Source: Lactobacillus amylovorus DSM 20531 (GTDB lineage Bacteria; Bacillota; Bacilli; Lactobacillales; Lactobacillaceae). Taken from it: a DNA stretch of 64,000 nt. Numbering within the stretch: the stretch's first letter is position 1; the number at the start of each line of letters is the position of its first letter. The position numbers were made by a program, and so were the translations under genes. The notes under the pieces were generated by a model. The model was not told the origin of the DNA. It did not search any database and worked only from the letters and a program-made list of their open reading frames with translations. The DNA lies in the NCBI RefSeq assembly GCF_002706375.1, contig NZ_CP017706.1:1178001-1242000 (forward strand), in the 5' to 3' direction. Positions 44,698-53,154 of this stretch are shown here, in pieces.

Positions 44698-45935
44698 TGA
44701 ATTTTAATTTCATTAACTTACAACCTTACTCAAATCCGCAATATTTCGTTTACTTGATGATTGCTTTAATTCCAATCATTATTGGTCTTTATAACGGTCG
44801 TCGTCTCAAGACATATGAAGCAATTTTCTCAATTGTCTTCTTATTCTTGATCTTTGATGGTAGTCACTGGCAACAAGGTGTAAACCTGATTCTTTGGTTG
44901 ATTTACGAATTCGCGTTGACCTTTGCTTATCAGTATTATCGTCATCATGGTAAAAATAAGACCTGGATTTTCAGTTTAGCTGTAATTTTGGCCATCATAC
45001 CATTAGCTGCAGTTAAATATTTGACTGCGTTTCCTGATAATTCAATTAACTTCGTGATCGGTTTCTTGGGTATTTCATATGTAACGTTCAAGACCGTTCA
45101 AGTTATCATGGAAATGCGTGATGGGGCAATCAAGAAGGTAGATCCTGTAACGTATGCAAGATTCTTGCTCTTCTTCCCAACTATTTCATCAGGTCCTATC
45201 GATAGATATCGCAGATTTAAGAAAGATTACGATAAAGTTCCTACAAGAGACGCATATATTACAGACTTACAATGCGCTGTAAGATATTTGTTCCAAGGAT
45301 TTTTATACAAATTTGTAATTGGTTGGTTCTTTGGTACTTACTGGCTTCCAAGAATCAGCACTGCTGCTTTAGCAGTAGGTAACGCAAATGGTGGTTTGAA
45401 GTTATCCTGGTGGTTACTTGCTTATATGTACTGCTACAGTATGTATTTGTTCTTCGACTTCGCAGGTTACTCACTATTTGCGGTATCAATTTCATACTTC
45501 ATGGGTATTCATACCCCAATGAACTTCAACAAGCCATTTATTTCTAAGAACATCAAAGACTTCTGGAACCGTTGGCACATGACGCTTTCATTCTGGTTCC
45601 GTGACTACATCTACATGCGATTCACTTTCTTTGCAATGAAGAAAAAGTTGTTCAAGAATCGTATTAGATTGTCACAGGTCTCATACTTCCTGTTATTCCT
45701 AATAATGGGATTCTGGCATGGTTTAACATGGTATTATATTGTGTATGGTTTATTCCATGCTACTGCTATCTGTGTCAACGATATGTGGCTAAGATTTAAG
45801 AGAAAACACAAGAAGCAAATTCCACACAACAAGTTCACTGAATGGTTCGCCATTTTCTTAACTTTCAACGTGGTATGTTTCAGTTTTTTGATTTTCTCAG
45901 GATTCCTTAGCCAATTATGGTTTGGCTGGAAGTAA
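44697..45935 (+). CDS. dltB: Teichoic acid D-Ala transferase channel DltB (MBOAT)
   Basis: 412 aa, GTG start overlapping the dltA stop, RBS GGAGG. About 11 helices; MBOAT features SSGPIDRYRRF, WNRWHMTLSFWFRDY and the active-site His in FWHGLTWYY. Receives D-Ala from DltC and passes it across the membrane. Confidence 0.96.
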   Translation: MNFNFINLQPYSNPQYFVYLMIALIPIIIGLYNGRRLKTYEAIFSIVFLFLIFDGSHWQQGVNLILWLIYEFALTFAYQYYRHHGKNKTWIFSLAVILAIIPLAAVKYLTAFPDNSINFVIGFLGISYVTFKTVQVIMEMRDGAIKKVDPVTYARFLLFFPTISSGPIDRYRRFKKDYDKVPTRDAYITDLQCAVRYLFQGFLYKFVIGWFFGTYWLPRISTAALAVGNANGGLKLSWWLLAYMYCYSMYLFFDFAGYSLFAVSISYFMGIHTPMNFNKPFISKNIKDFWNRWHMTLSFWFRDYIYMRFTFFAMKKKLFKNRIRLSQVSYFLLFLIMGFWHGLTWYYIVYGLFHATAICVNDMWLRFKRKHKKQIPHNKFTEWFAIFLTFNVVCFSFLIFSGFLSQLWFGWK

Positions 45936-45968
45936 AAAATAGAGTAGATTTTTTGAGAGGTATTAATT

Positions 45969-46208
45969 ATGAACACTAAACAAGGCGTATTAGACATTTT
46001 GAACGATTTAACTGGTGAAGACTTATCAGACCAAATGGATGAAAACATCTTTGACAATGGTTTGATGGACTCAATGGCAAGTGTACAAATGCTTTTGAGC
46101 TTACAAGAAAAATTTGATATCGATGTTCCTGTATCAGAATTCAACCGTGCTGAATGGGACACTCCTAACAAGATTGTTGCAAAGGTGGAAAGCTTAGAAA
46201 ATGAGTAA
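45969..46208 (+). CDS. dltC: D-alanyl carrier protein
   Basis: 79 aa acyl-carrier fold. The phosphopantetheine Ser lies in DNGLMDSMASVQ (about 38-39). RBS GAGAGG. Overlaps dltD by 8 nt. Confidence 0.97.
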   Translation: MNTKQGVLDILNDLTGEDLSDQMDENIFDNGLMDSMASVQMLLSLQEKFDIDVPVSEFNRAEWDTPNKIVAKVESLENE

Positions 46209-47487
46209 TAAACGCCGGCTGTGGCAAATTTTTGGCCCAGTCCTTTGCGCTTTTATCCTTTTACTAGTTGTATTCCTACTTCCTTGGGAAAGAACTTTTT
46301 CTAAGCAAACCATTTACGAAGCTGCTGCTTCACAAAATACTACTGTCTTCAAGGGCAGCACAATGAAGCAAGAAGCATACAATGAGGGTTATATACCATT
46401 CTATGGTTCAAGTGAATTGTCTAGATTCGATCCACTTCACCCTAGTGTTATTGCAGAAAAGTACCACAGAAATTATCGTCCATTCTTACTTGGTGGACCA
46501 GGTAGTCAATCTTTGGCTCAATTCTTGGGGATGCAAGGTACAGCTAAACAGCTTAAAAACAAAAAGGCTGTAGTGATCATTTCACCACAATGGTTCACTA
46601 AGAAGGGCCAAGATCCTAATGCCTTTGCTTTGTATTATTCACCACTTCAAGCATGTAACTTCTTGTTAAGTGCTAAGAATAATAAGACTGATCGTTATGC
46701 TGCACAACGTCTGCTTGATATGCCAGACGTAAAGGGTGAGATTAGAAATAGTCTTAAGCAAATTGCTGCAGGTAAGAAGTTAACTACTTTCCAAAGATTT
46801 TACTTAGAAAATCGTCGTATAATGTTGGTTAACGAAGACAACTTCTTTAGTTCATTCCAATTGCGTGACCGTGTAAATAAGATCCGCGATAGAGCTAAGG
46901 TTTTGCCTAGTACTTATTCTGTTGCTGCCTTGAACAAGGTTGCTGAAGAACAAGCTGCAGCACACACTAATTCAGACAACTTGGGAATCGACAATACTTT
47001 CTTTAGAACTCGTTTGCCTAAGAAGGTATTGAAGAACCTCAAGGGCAGTCAACGTCACTTTAACTACGTAAAATCAGTTGAATACGCTGACTTCCAATTG
47101 ATGCTAGAACAATTTGCTAAGCAACATACCAATGTTTTGTTCATTATTCCACCTATCAACGGTAAGTGGATGAAGTACACTGGCTTGTCAGCTAAGATGT
47201 ACCAAGAATCAGTTGCTAAAATAGAACAACAATTGACTAGCCAAGGCTTTGAAAACATTGCTGATCTTTCAAGACGTGGTAATGAAAAGTACTTCATGCA
47301 AGATACTATTCACCTTGGTTGGAAAGGTTGGGTAGCTGTTGATCAAGCCGTTAGACCATTTATGAAATTGCCTAACGAGCGTTACAACTACGATATGTCT
47401 AACTACTATTACTCAAAGAAGTGGCAGAATAAAGACAATGTTAAGCGAGTAAATTTAACTAGCAAAGATCGTTTAAAAGTGAAGTAG
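46201..47487 (+). CDS. dltD: DltD, D-alanyl transfer protein
   Basis: 428 aa. One N-terminal anchor helix (about 10-29) and an SGNH-like extracellular domain. Catalytic Ser in YGSSELSRFDPLHP; Asp and His in MQDTIHLGWKGW. Catalyses the last step of D-Ala transfer to lipoteichoic acid outside the cell. Stop codon overlaps the GTG of the next gene. Confidence 0.96.
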   Translation: MSNKRRLWQIFGPVLCAFILLLVVFLLPWERTFSKQTIYEAAASQNTTVFKGSTMKQEAYNEGYIPFYGSSELSRFDPLHPSVIAEKYHRNYRPFLLGGPGSQSLAQFLGMQGTAKQLKNKKAVVIISPQWFTKKGQDPNAFALYYSPLQACNFLLSAKNNKTDRYAAQRLLDMPDVKGEIRNSLKQIAAGKKLTTFQRFYLENRRIMLVNEDNFFSSFQLRDRVNKIRDRAKVLPSTYSVAALNKVAEEQAAAHTNSDNLGIDNTFFRTRLPKKVLKNLKGSQRHFNYVKSVEYADFQLMLEQFAKQHTNVLFIIPPINGKWMKYTGLSAKMYQESVAKIEQQLTSQGFENIADLSRRGNEKYFMQDTIHLGWKGWVAVDQAVRPFMKLPNERYNYDMSNYYYSKKWQNKDNVKRVNLTSKDRLKVK

Positions 47488-48428
47488 TGCGACGGGCTAT
47501 TAATAGATTAGGTATTAAGGGTTCCGTATTGGTAACAAGCAATATGAAGCCTGTACTGAACTATGCAACAAACAATAGTACTGACACTAGCTACTTGATC
47601 AATTCAGTTCAAAAGTCAATGACTGCTGCAATGATAATGCGCGAGGTGCAGAAAGGTAAGCTTAGCTTAAAAGATAAGCTTTCTAAGTATTATCCAAACG
47701 TAGCTGGAGCACAGAAGGTTAGAGTCAGCAATCTGCTGGATATGACTTCAGGACTTGATTTAGAGAAGGGCCAAGAGTTAGGCACAAAGAAGTTTATTTC
47801 TGACAAGGCTAATATTGACCATGATCAGAAATACACCGTGTTTGATGCTAAGAAGCTTGGCAAATGGCACTATACTTCAGTTAACTACATTTATCTCTGT
47901 GGTATTTTATCCCAGCTTGAACATAAGACTTACGAGCAATTGTTCCGTGAGACTTATATCGAGCCGCTTCACCTTAAGAGAACTGAGTTCTTATGGTCTA
48001 ACATGTCCAAATTACGCGCCGTTAATTGGGTGACTGGATATGAAATGAAAGAGGACCAGTACGTAAAGGTAAAGCGTAAGACCGCAGTAAAGGATGCACA
48101 TAATGAGTTAGGTGCTGGATCGATTGTAATGTCAAATGGCGATTTAGCTAAAACGATTGAATACATTCTACATGGCAACATGCTAACCAAACATAGCAAG
48201 CAGATCCTGTTTAAGGGTAAGGCTCCTACATTCTATAATGGTGGTTTATACAACTTGAAGAAGTATAAGTCAGCTAATGGTGCAGGTGAAGGTTATTACA
48301 CCTTTATGCGTAGCACTAGGGATGGTAAGAATATGATTATAATTCAAGATAATCACACTGTCCCTGGTGAGTTTGGTAAGATTAAGAAAAAAGTAAATCG
48401 CATCATGTCAATCATGATGGAATTATAA
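47487..48428 (+). CDS. Serine hydrolase of the beta-lactamase/DD-peptidase fold, dlt-linked
   Basis: 313 aa, GTG start inside the dltD stop, so translationally coupled. SVQK (Ser40 to Lys43) is the nucleophile motif and YTS (129-131, in HYTSVNYIY) the second motif; the C-terminal NHTVPGEFG may hold the third. L. plantarum has a related enzyme, DltE, in its dlt operon that removes D-Ala from lipoteichoic acid, so a D-Ala esterase is my preferred reading. Oddly, no signal peptide or anchor is visible: the protein starts directly with the catalytic fold. Confidence 0.8.
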   Translation: MRRAINRLGIKGSVLVTSNMKPVLNYATNNSTDTSYLINSVQKSMTAAMIMREVQKGKLSLKDKLSKYYPNVAGAQKVRVSNLLDMTSGLDLEKGQELGTKKFISDKANIDHDQKYTVFDAKKLGKWHYTSVNYIYLCGILSQLEHKTYEQLFRETYIEPLHLKRTEFLWSNMSKLRAVNWVTGYEMKEDQYVKVKRKTAVKDAHNELGAGSIVMSNGDLAKTIEYILHGNMLTKHSKQILFKGKAPTFYNGGLYNLKKYKSANGAGEGYYTFMRSTRDGKNMIIIQDNHTVPGEFGKIKKKVNRIMSIMMEL

Positions 48429-48472
48429 AAAAGAGGTTTGATTCCGATTTAATTCGGAGTCAGGCCTTTTTT
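48426..48472 (+). terminator. Terminator of the dlt operon
   Basis: Long stem AAAGAGG..TGATTCCGA/TCGGAGTCAGGCCTTTTT with T6. Confidence 0.85.
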
Positions 48473-48522
48473 GGTGGCATATAATTGAGGTAGAAAATAA
48501 ACTGTAGAAAGTTCAAAATATT

Positions 48523-48921
48523 ATGGAAAAGCTCGTACCTACAATTATAGGAATAGTATTAATTTTATGTGGTGTGTTGGAACTTTACATGACTTATCGC
48601 TATTCTCAAAACATTAAAAAATTGAAGAATCAACCACCAACTGCTCCTTTTGCTATTTGGAGTGGATTAATATTTGGCCTATTTTTCATTGTAGGGCCTA
48701 TCATCACCATGGCCGGTGGTCTTAAGAATATGAGTCAAATGACGTCAATTATTGTAGGGATTCTATTCTGGATAGCAGCTATTTTTTCCTTAGCCAGGGC
48801 AGAACAAATTAGAAAGAAACTTAAGGCAGAAAATAAACCATTATCCAGTTCACCCCAAGCGGTTGCGACGTATGTAATTGTAATTGCTGCCGTTATATCG
48901 GGCTTGATTGCAATTTTTTAG
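48523..48921 (+). CDS. Membrane protein of unknown function, four helices
   Basis: 132 aa. Helices at about 6-24, 43-68, 76-96 and 112-131. ATG with weak upstream GTAGAAAG. I recognise no family. Stands alone between the dlt terminator and the structured RNA. Confidence 0.65.
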   Translation: MEKLVPTIIGIVLILCGVLELYMTYRYSQNIKKLKNQPPTAPFAIWSGLIFGLFFIVGPIITMAGGLKNMSQMTSIIVGILFWIAAIFSLARAEQIRKKLKAENKPLSSSPQAVATYVIVIAAVISGLIAIF

Positions 48922-48961
48922 CAAAGAAAAATTATAATATTTGCGATTAACGCCATATCGC

Positions 48962-48990
48962 TTGTTTTTTATTTTTTTGAATGCTAAAAT
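48962..48990 (+). promoter_or_regulatory. Promoter of the structured RNA
   Basis: -35 TTGTTT, 17-bp spacer, extended -10 TGCTAAAAT. Confidence 0.6.
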
Positions 48991-48996
48991 CTTCAT

Positions 48997-49118
48997 GTAC
49001 CGTCGCTGATAGTAGTCATTTTCTCCGGTAGCGAAAATGTTATCTTCTATATGTGGTCAGAGGTGACGGTCAACACTGTGTGAGCCTAGTTCCGTTGTTG
49101 GTTGAATTAGGCTTTTTT
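48997..49118 (+). ncRNA. Structured RNA of unknown class upstream of the DUF975 gene
   Basis: About 122 nt. Basal stem ACCGTCgCTGA pairs with TCAGaggtGACGGT. An inner hairpin is CATTTTC/GAAAATG (49017-49039). The terminator GCCTAGTTC/GAATTAGGC with T6 ends at 49118. It does not match the 4.5S, 6S, tmRNA or common riboswitch sequences I know. Either a free sRNA or an attenuating leader for the gene at 49186. Confidence 0.6.
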
Positions 49119-49185
49119 GATGCTATTTTTTCTGATAATCGTATATAATTGAAGAGTATATTTATAAAAAAGTTAGGAGAAATTT

Positions 49186-49866
49186 ATGTCTACTACACGA
49201 AAGTAACTAAAGGATAGCGCTAAGCAAGTTCTTCGCGGTAATTGGCCTTGGGCTGTTCTAATCGCTTTGATTAATAGGTTAGTTGTATGGATTTTGACTT
49301 CAGGCGGTCACAAGCTTGATGGTTTTTATATGAATTACGATGGAAATAATGTATTTTTCCAATTCCTTAGCCCAATGGGTGGCATCTTAGCTTGGATTGC
49401 TGATTTTATTGCATTGAGTTTGGCAATTTCATTTTTGAACTTAAGAGATAACGCAGATACAAGTGAAGAGAAGCCATACATCGCTGCCTTCTCAGTTTTC
49501 ACTGAAAACCGCTTTGGTCCAGAATGTATTAACTATGTTATGACCAGTATCTTCACTTTCTTGTGGAGCTTATTATTGATCATCCCAGGTATTATTAAGA
49601 GCTATTCATACGCAATGACGACATACATCGTTAGTGACATGGTAGCTAGTGGCAAGTCCGTTGGCGCTACCGATGGTATTAACGCCAGCAAGGAATTGAT
49701 GAATGGCCACAAGATGGATTTATTTATCTTTGACTTAAGTTTCCTTGGCTGGTTTATTCTTGGTAGTATTCCAGCCGGTATTGGTCTTTTATGGGTTATC
49801 CCATACTACCAAACTGCTAAGGCTAATTTCTACCGCAACTTAGCTGGTGACAGATACTTAAAATAA
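49186..49866 (+). pseudogene. DUF975 membrane protein gene with nonsense codon 7
   Basis: ATG at 49186 with a good TTAGGAGA ribosome site. Codon 7 is TAA (49204-49206) where the surrounding MSTTRK-?-LKDSAKQVLRGNW indicates an original GAA (Glu). The frame then stays open for 220 codons. The body has about five helices and the DUF975 features FFQFLSPMGG, LRDNADTSEEKPYIAAFSVF, IPGIIKSYSYAMTTYIVSD and SKELMNGHKMDLFIFDLSFLGW. Reinitiation at the internal TTG 49267 would lose the N-terminal helix region. Confidence 0.85.
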
Positions 49867-49883
49867 AAAATAAATTAAGCATG

Positions 49884-49920
49884 AAAAAACACCAGGTAAA
49901 TTTCTTACCTGGTGTTTTTT
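49884..49920. terminator. Bidirectional terminator
   Basis: AAACACCAGGTAA/TTACCTGGTGTTT stem between convergent genes. Confidence 0.9.
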
Positions 49921-49938
49921 GATTAGTCTTTATTAGTA

Positions 49939-50910
49939 TTAGTAGAGGTTAGCTGCCTTAACGTAAGCATTCTTACCGATACGGTAGTACTTAACACCAT
50001 TGATGGTCTTCTTCTTACCGTGGGTAGTAACAGTAGTGTTCTTCTTCAGTGACTTACGGTTTAACTTGTAGTTACCGTTCTTGTTGTAAACGCGAGCTGC
50101 GTGCTTCAACACACGAGCCTTAGTTGAACTCTTAGTAGGAGCTTGAGAAACGGCGCTACCTGATGCAGTAAGTGGCAATACGTTGATGTTACCGTCTACG
50201 TTAAGACCACGCCAGTTATCAGCAAATTGCCAAATTGAAACACCCTTCATTGATGGGAAGTAGCTGAAGTTTGGCTTGTCGATACGGCCAGCAACTGCGT
50301 ATGAAGCAACCCATAAACTGTTAGGGAACTGGTTAATAACAGCGTTGGTGTTGATGTTATTTCTCAAAACTGATGAACTTGCGTATAAAAGTGGCTTGTA
50401 GCCAGCTGACTTAACTTGTTGCATGAAGGCAATGATTGCGTTAGCAGTAACGCCCTTACCCATGTTGATGTTGTTACCATCGCCTGATTCATAGTCACAA
50501 GCAAGGTATGAACCTGGTGCAAGACCTACGGCCTTAGCTGAAGCGACTGCGTAGTTTGCTTCGCGCTTAGCAACAGCGCTGTTAGCACTGAAAGTAGCGA
50601 AGTGGTAGCCCATTGGCATCATGTTTTGTGCACGTGCACTAGAAACTTGTGCACTAGCCTTAGGGTTTCTGTAACTAGTACCTTCACTAACCTTAACTAC
50701 GGCAAACTTAGCACCTGATTTTGCATGAGTTGAAAGATCAGCACTTTGGTAACTTGCAACGTCGATACCAAGTGAACGAGCAGCAACTGAAGTAGTTGAA
50801 GCTTGAACAGTCTTGGTTTGAATATGTAAGGTGTTAACTACGGCAACTGAAGTAGTTGATAATGCAGCAACAAGTGCTAATTTTGTAATAAATCTCTTCT
50901 TTAATGACAA
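49939..50910 (-). CDS. GH25 lysozyme with SLAP cell-wall-binding domain
   Basis: 323 aa. Signal peptide (about 1-37, cleavage near VQAST). GH25 domain (about 45-240) with LGIDVASYQ, catalytic Asp-Glu in ACDYESG, YHFATFS and VSIWQFADNW. C-terminal SLAP domain (about 263-323, RVYNKNGNYKL…YYRIGKNAYVKAANLY), the S-layer-protein-type anchor of acidophilus-group lactobacilli. Acts on peptidoglycan as an N-acetylmuramidase at the surface. Confidence 0.93.
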   Translation of the reverse strand: MSLKKRFITKLALVAALSTTSVAVVNTLHIQTKTVQASTTSVAARSLGIDVASYQSADLSTHAKSGAKFAVVKVSEGTSYRNPKASAQVSSARAQNMMPMGYHFATFSANSAVAKREANYAVASAKAVGLAPGSYLACDYESGDGNNINMGKGVTANAIIAFMQQVKSAGYKPLLYASSSVLRNNINTNAVINQFPNSLWVASYAVAGRIDKPNFSYFPSMKGVSIWQFADNWRGLNVDGNINVLPLTASGSAVSQAPTKSSTKARVLKHAARVYNKNGNYKLNRKSLKKNTTVTTHGKKKTINGVKYYRIGKNAYVKAANLY

Positions 50911-51199
50911 CTTTATTCCCCCGAATATTATTCTTTAATTGTTAGTCTAAATTTTATCTTCATAGAAACATTTCAAGGATAATAAGAATAACGTACTGGG
51001 TCAAGAGAACTAACGGTAAAATAAACTAGAAGTAACATTATAGTAAATAATGTAATCAAATTGTATTATTTGAAGAAGAAAATAAGCTAAATTTTTTCTA
51101 AAAAAGTTCGGCTTTTATCCACTTTATTCCCAAAAAATCGAATTTCCACGTATAATAAGAAGGCAATATTGAAACTAACGTAGATTTGAGGCTTTTCTG

Positions 51200-52816
51200 T
51201 TGAATAAAAAAATCTTATCCGGCTCTTTCTGGCTATCATTCGGTAGTATCGTATCTAGAATACTGGGAGTCGTTTATTTAATTCCGTGGTTAATCATGCT
51301 TGGCAGTTACCACAACCAATTAAACGCACAGGCTATGTTTAATTCTTCATACACCCCATATGCGCTTTTTTTGTCTATTGGTACTGCAGGGCTTCCTTCA
51401 GTTATTGCCCGGGAAGTATCACAGTTAAATTCGCAAAATAGATACAAGGATAGTTTATACATTACTAAACTGGGACTGATCATCATGTTCGTCATGGGAC
51501 TAGCCTGTGGTGTTTTGCTTTATGTAACGGCACCAATTATTGCTAAAAACAGTCCGGTAGATTCCGTTGCCAGTGCGACTATTTCCATTCGTGTATTGGT
51601 TCCAGCCGTAGTAATTTTGCCATCAATGAGTATGGTGAGAGGCTGGTTCCAGGGAAATAACGATATGAAGCCGTACGGAATTTCCCAATTATGGGAACAG
51701 TTCGCCAGAATCCTCTTTATCCTTTTATCTACGTTCTTAGTTATCGAAGTCTTTCACCATGATTATGTGACTGCCGTTTACTTTAGTGTATTCGGTGCCT
51801 GTGTCGGCGCTATTGCCAGTTATTTGTACCTCTTTGCGTATATGCGTAAGCAAAGGGGGCATTACAAGGGCCTAATCGATAAAAGCGCACCACGCACTTT
51901 AAACAACGTCTCACGGAGTTTGCTTAATTTATGGTATGCCTCAATTCCATTTGTTTTGCTTGGTTCCTTTATTACCGTGACGCAGCTGGTCGACCAACTT
52001 TTGTTTAAACAAATTTTGATCAGTTTCAACCACATGAGCACAACCTATGTTAGTTACCTCTACACGATTTTCTCAGCTAACCCAAGTAAGATCACTACGG
52101 TGATTGTTTCACTCGCTACAGCTGTTTCTGAGACGAGTCTGCCGCTTTTAGCAGGGCTTAGGTATAAATCCAAGGATAGCGTCGAAAGCATCAGAAAACT
52201 GCTCTTAGAGAACTACAGACTACTTCTGTTTGTCCTTCTTCCGGTAGTCGCACTTGGTGCCTTTGCCTCATCACCAGTTTATTCAGTACTATTTTCACAT
52301 GATAGTCTTGGTGCATATTACTTGGTAGAAAATATCATCCAAAGTTTATTGGCTGGTTTAGTAATGAACTCACTGACTCTGCTTTTAGCTTTAAATATGA
52401 ACAAGTTGGCCGTGATCTACATGATGTGGGGCATCTTGGCAAAAATCATTTTGCAGGTGCCAATGACCTTCTTGATGAGTGCAGACGGTGCGATCCTTTC
52501 AACCGATATTTCATTCTTGATCGTAATTTTGCTCAGCTACCACAAGCTGGACAAGACTTATGGCGTCAAGTTGCGGAGCTTATTGCCAATTATCGTTTCA
52601 AACGAAATTTATATTGTTTTGTTATTCGTTTACCAAATTCTTTTCGGCTATCGCTTCAATGATTTAGGTCGAATGGGCAGTTTTATTTACCTGGCAATTT
52701 TTGGCCTAGCATTTTTAGGCATCTACATCTTGATTGCCAACTGGATGGGAACGTCCGAAACAATCTTCGGCAAAAAGATTGGGTATCGCTATTACAGATA
52801 CAAGCATTACCAATAA
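51200..52816 (+). CDS. Polysaccharide flippase (MOP/PST family)
   Basis: 538 aa, 14 helices, TTG start with RBS GAGG. Begins with the family block SGSFWLSFGSIVSRILGVVYLIPW and has RGWFQGNNDMKPYGISQLWEQ, as in SpoVB/MurJ-like exporters (YtgP type). Transports lipid-linked glycans or lipid II across the membrane; a MurJ role is possible since YtgP-type proteins serve that function in streptococci. No glycosyltransferases are nearby, which favours a housekeeping role. Confidence 0.88.
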   Translation: MNKKILSGSFWLSFGSIVSRILGVVYLIPWLIMLGSYHNQLNAQAMFNSSYTPYALFLSIGTAGLPSVIAREVSQLNSQNRYKDSLYITKLGLIIMFVMGLACGVLLYVTAPIIAKNSPVDSVASATISIRVLVPAVVILPSMSMVRGWFQGNNDMKPYGISQLWEQFARILFILLSTFLVIEVFHHDYVTAVYFSVFGACVGAIASYLYLFAYMRKQRGHYKGLIDKSAPRTLNNVSRSLLNLWYASIPFVLLGSFITVTQLVDQLLFKQILISFNHMSTTYVSYLYTIFSANPSKITTVIVSLATAVSETSLPLLAGLRYKSKDSVESIRKLLLENYRLLLFVLLPVVALGAFASSPVYSVLFSHDSLGAYYLVENIIQSLLAGLVMNSLTLLLALNMNKLAVIYMMWGILAKIILQVPMTFLMSADGAILSTDISFLIVILLSYHKLDKTYGVKLRSLLPIIVSNEIYIVLLFVYQILFGYRFNDLGRMGSFIYLAIFGLAFLGIYILIANWMGTSETIFGKKIGYRYYRYKHYQ

Positions 52817-52833
52817 AATGAAAATTTAGACAG

Positions 52834-52868
52834 AAAAAACCAACAAGAATTTTCTTGTTGGCTTTTTT
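52834..52868. terminator. Bidirectional terminator
   Basis: AACCAACAAGAA/TTCTTGTTGG stem with flanking A/T runs. Confidence 0.85.
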
Positions 52869-52870
52869 AA

Positions 52871-53107
52871 TTAATATCTTCTGTTAATATCACCCATACT
52901 GGAGCGCATGGTTTCATCAACGTACTTAGACACTTCATCGTCTGAGTCCCGTAAAGCTTCTTTAACTTCCTTATGGTTCATTTGGTTAACAAGGTAGAAT
53001 TTCAAAGCCTTGTTGATTAAGTCGCTAAATTCAACATCATGATTCTCGCTATATTTATCGATTAATTTACGAACATCACTGTTCATTTCAAAGTGTTTTC
53101 TTGCCAT
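52871..53107 (-). CDS. Ribbon-helix-helix-like small protein
   Basis: 78 aa, RBS AAGGTGGAG. A beta strand (RKHFEMN) followed by two helices suggests an RHH/CopG-type DNA-binding fold or antitoxin-like protein. The C-terminal half is acidic and helical. No partner toxin gene is adjacent. It sits downstream of the FtsX-type transporter gene cluster's stop-side neighbour, on the same strand as it. Confidence 0.6.
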   Translation of the reverse strand: MARKHFEMNSDVRKLIDKYSENHDVEFSDLINKALKFYLVNQMNHKEVKEALRDSDDEVSKYVDETMRSSMGDINRRY

Positions 53108-53154
53108 TTTTTACTCCACCTTTTCTTATGGAAATAATTATAGCATAGTAGCCA

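Noticed and set aside
48997..49118. 4.5S (SRP) RNA or preQ1 riboswitch identity for the structured RNA
   Set aside because: The GGTCAG..GGAAG..AGCAGCC core of SRP RNA and the preQ1 pseudoknot sequences are absent.
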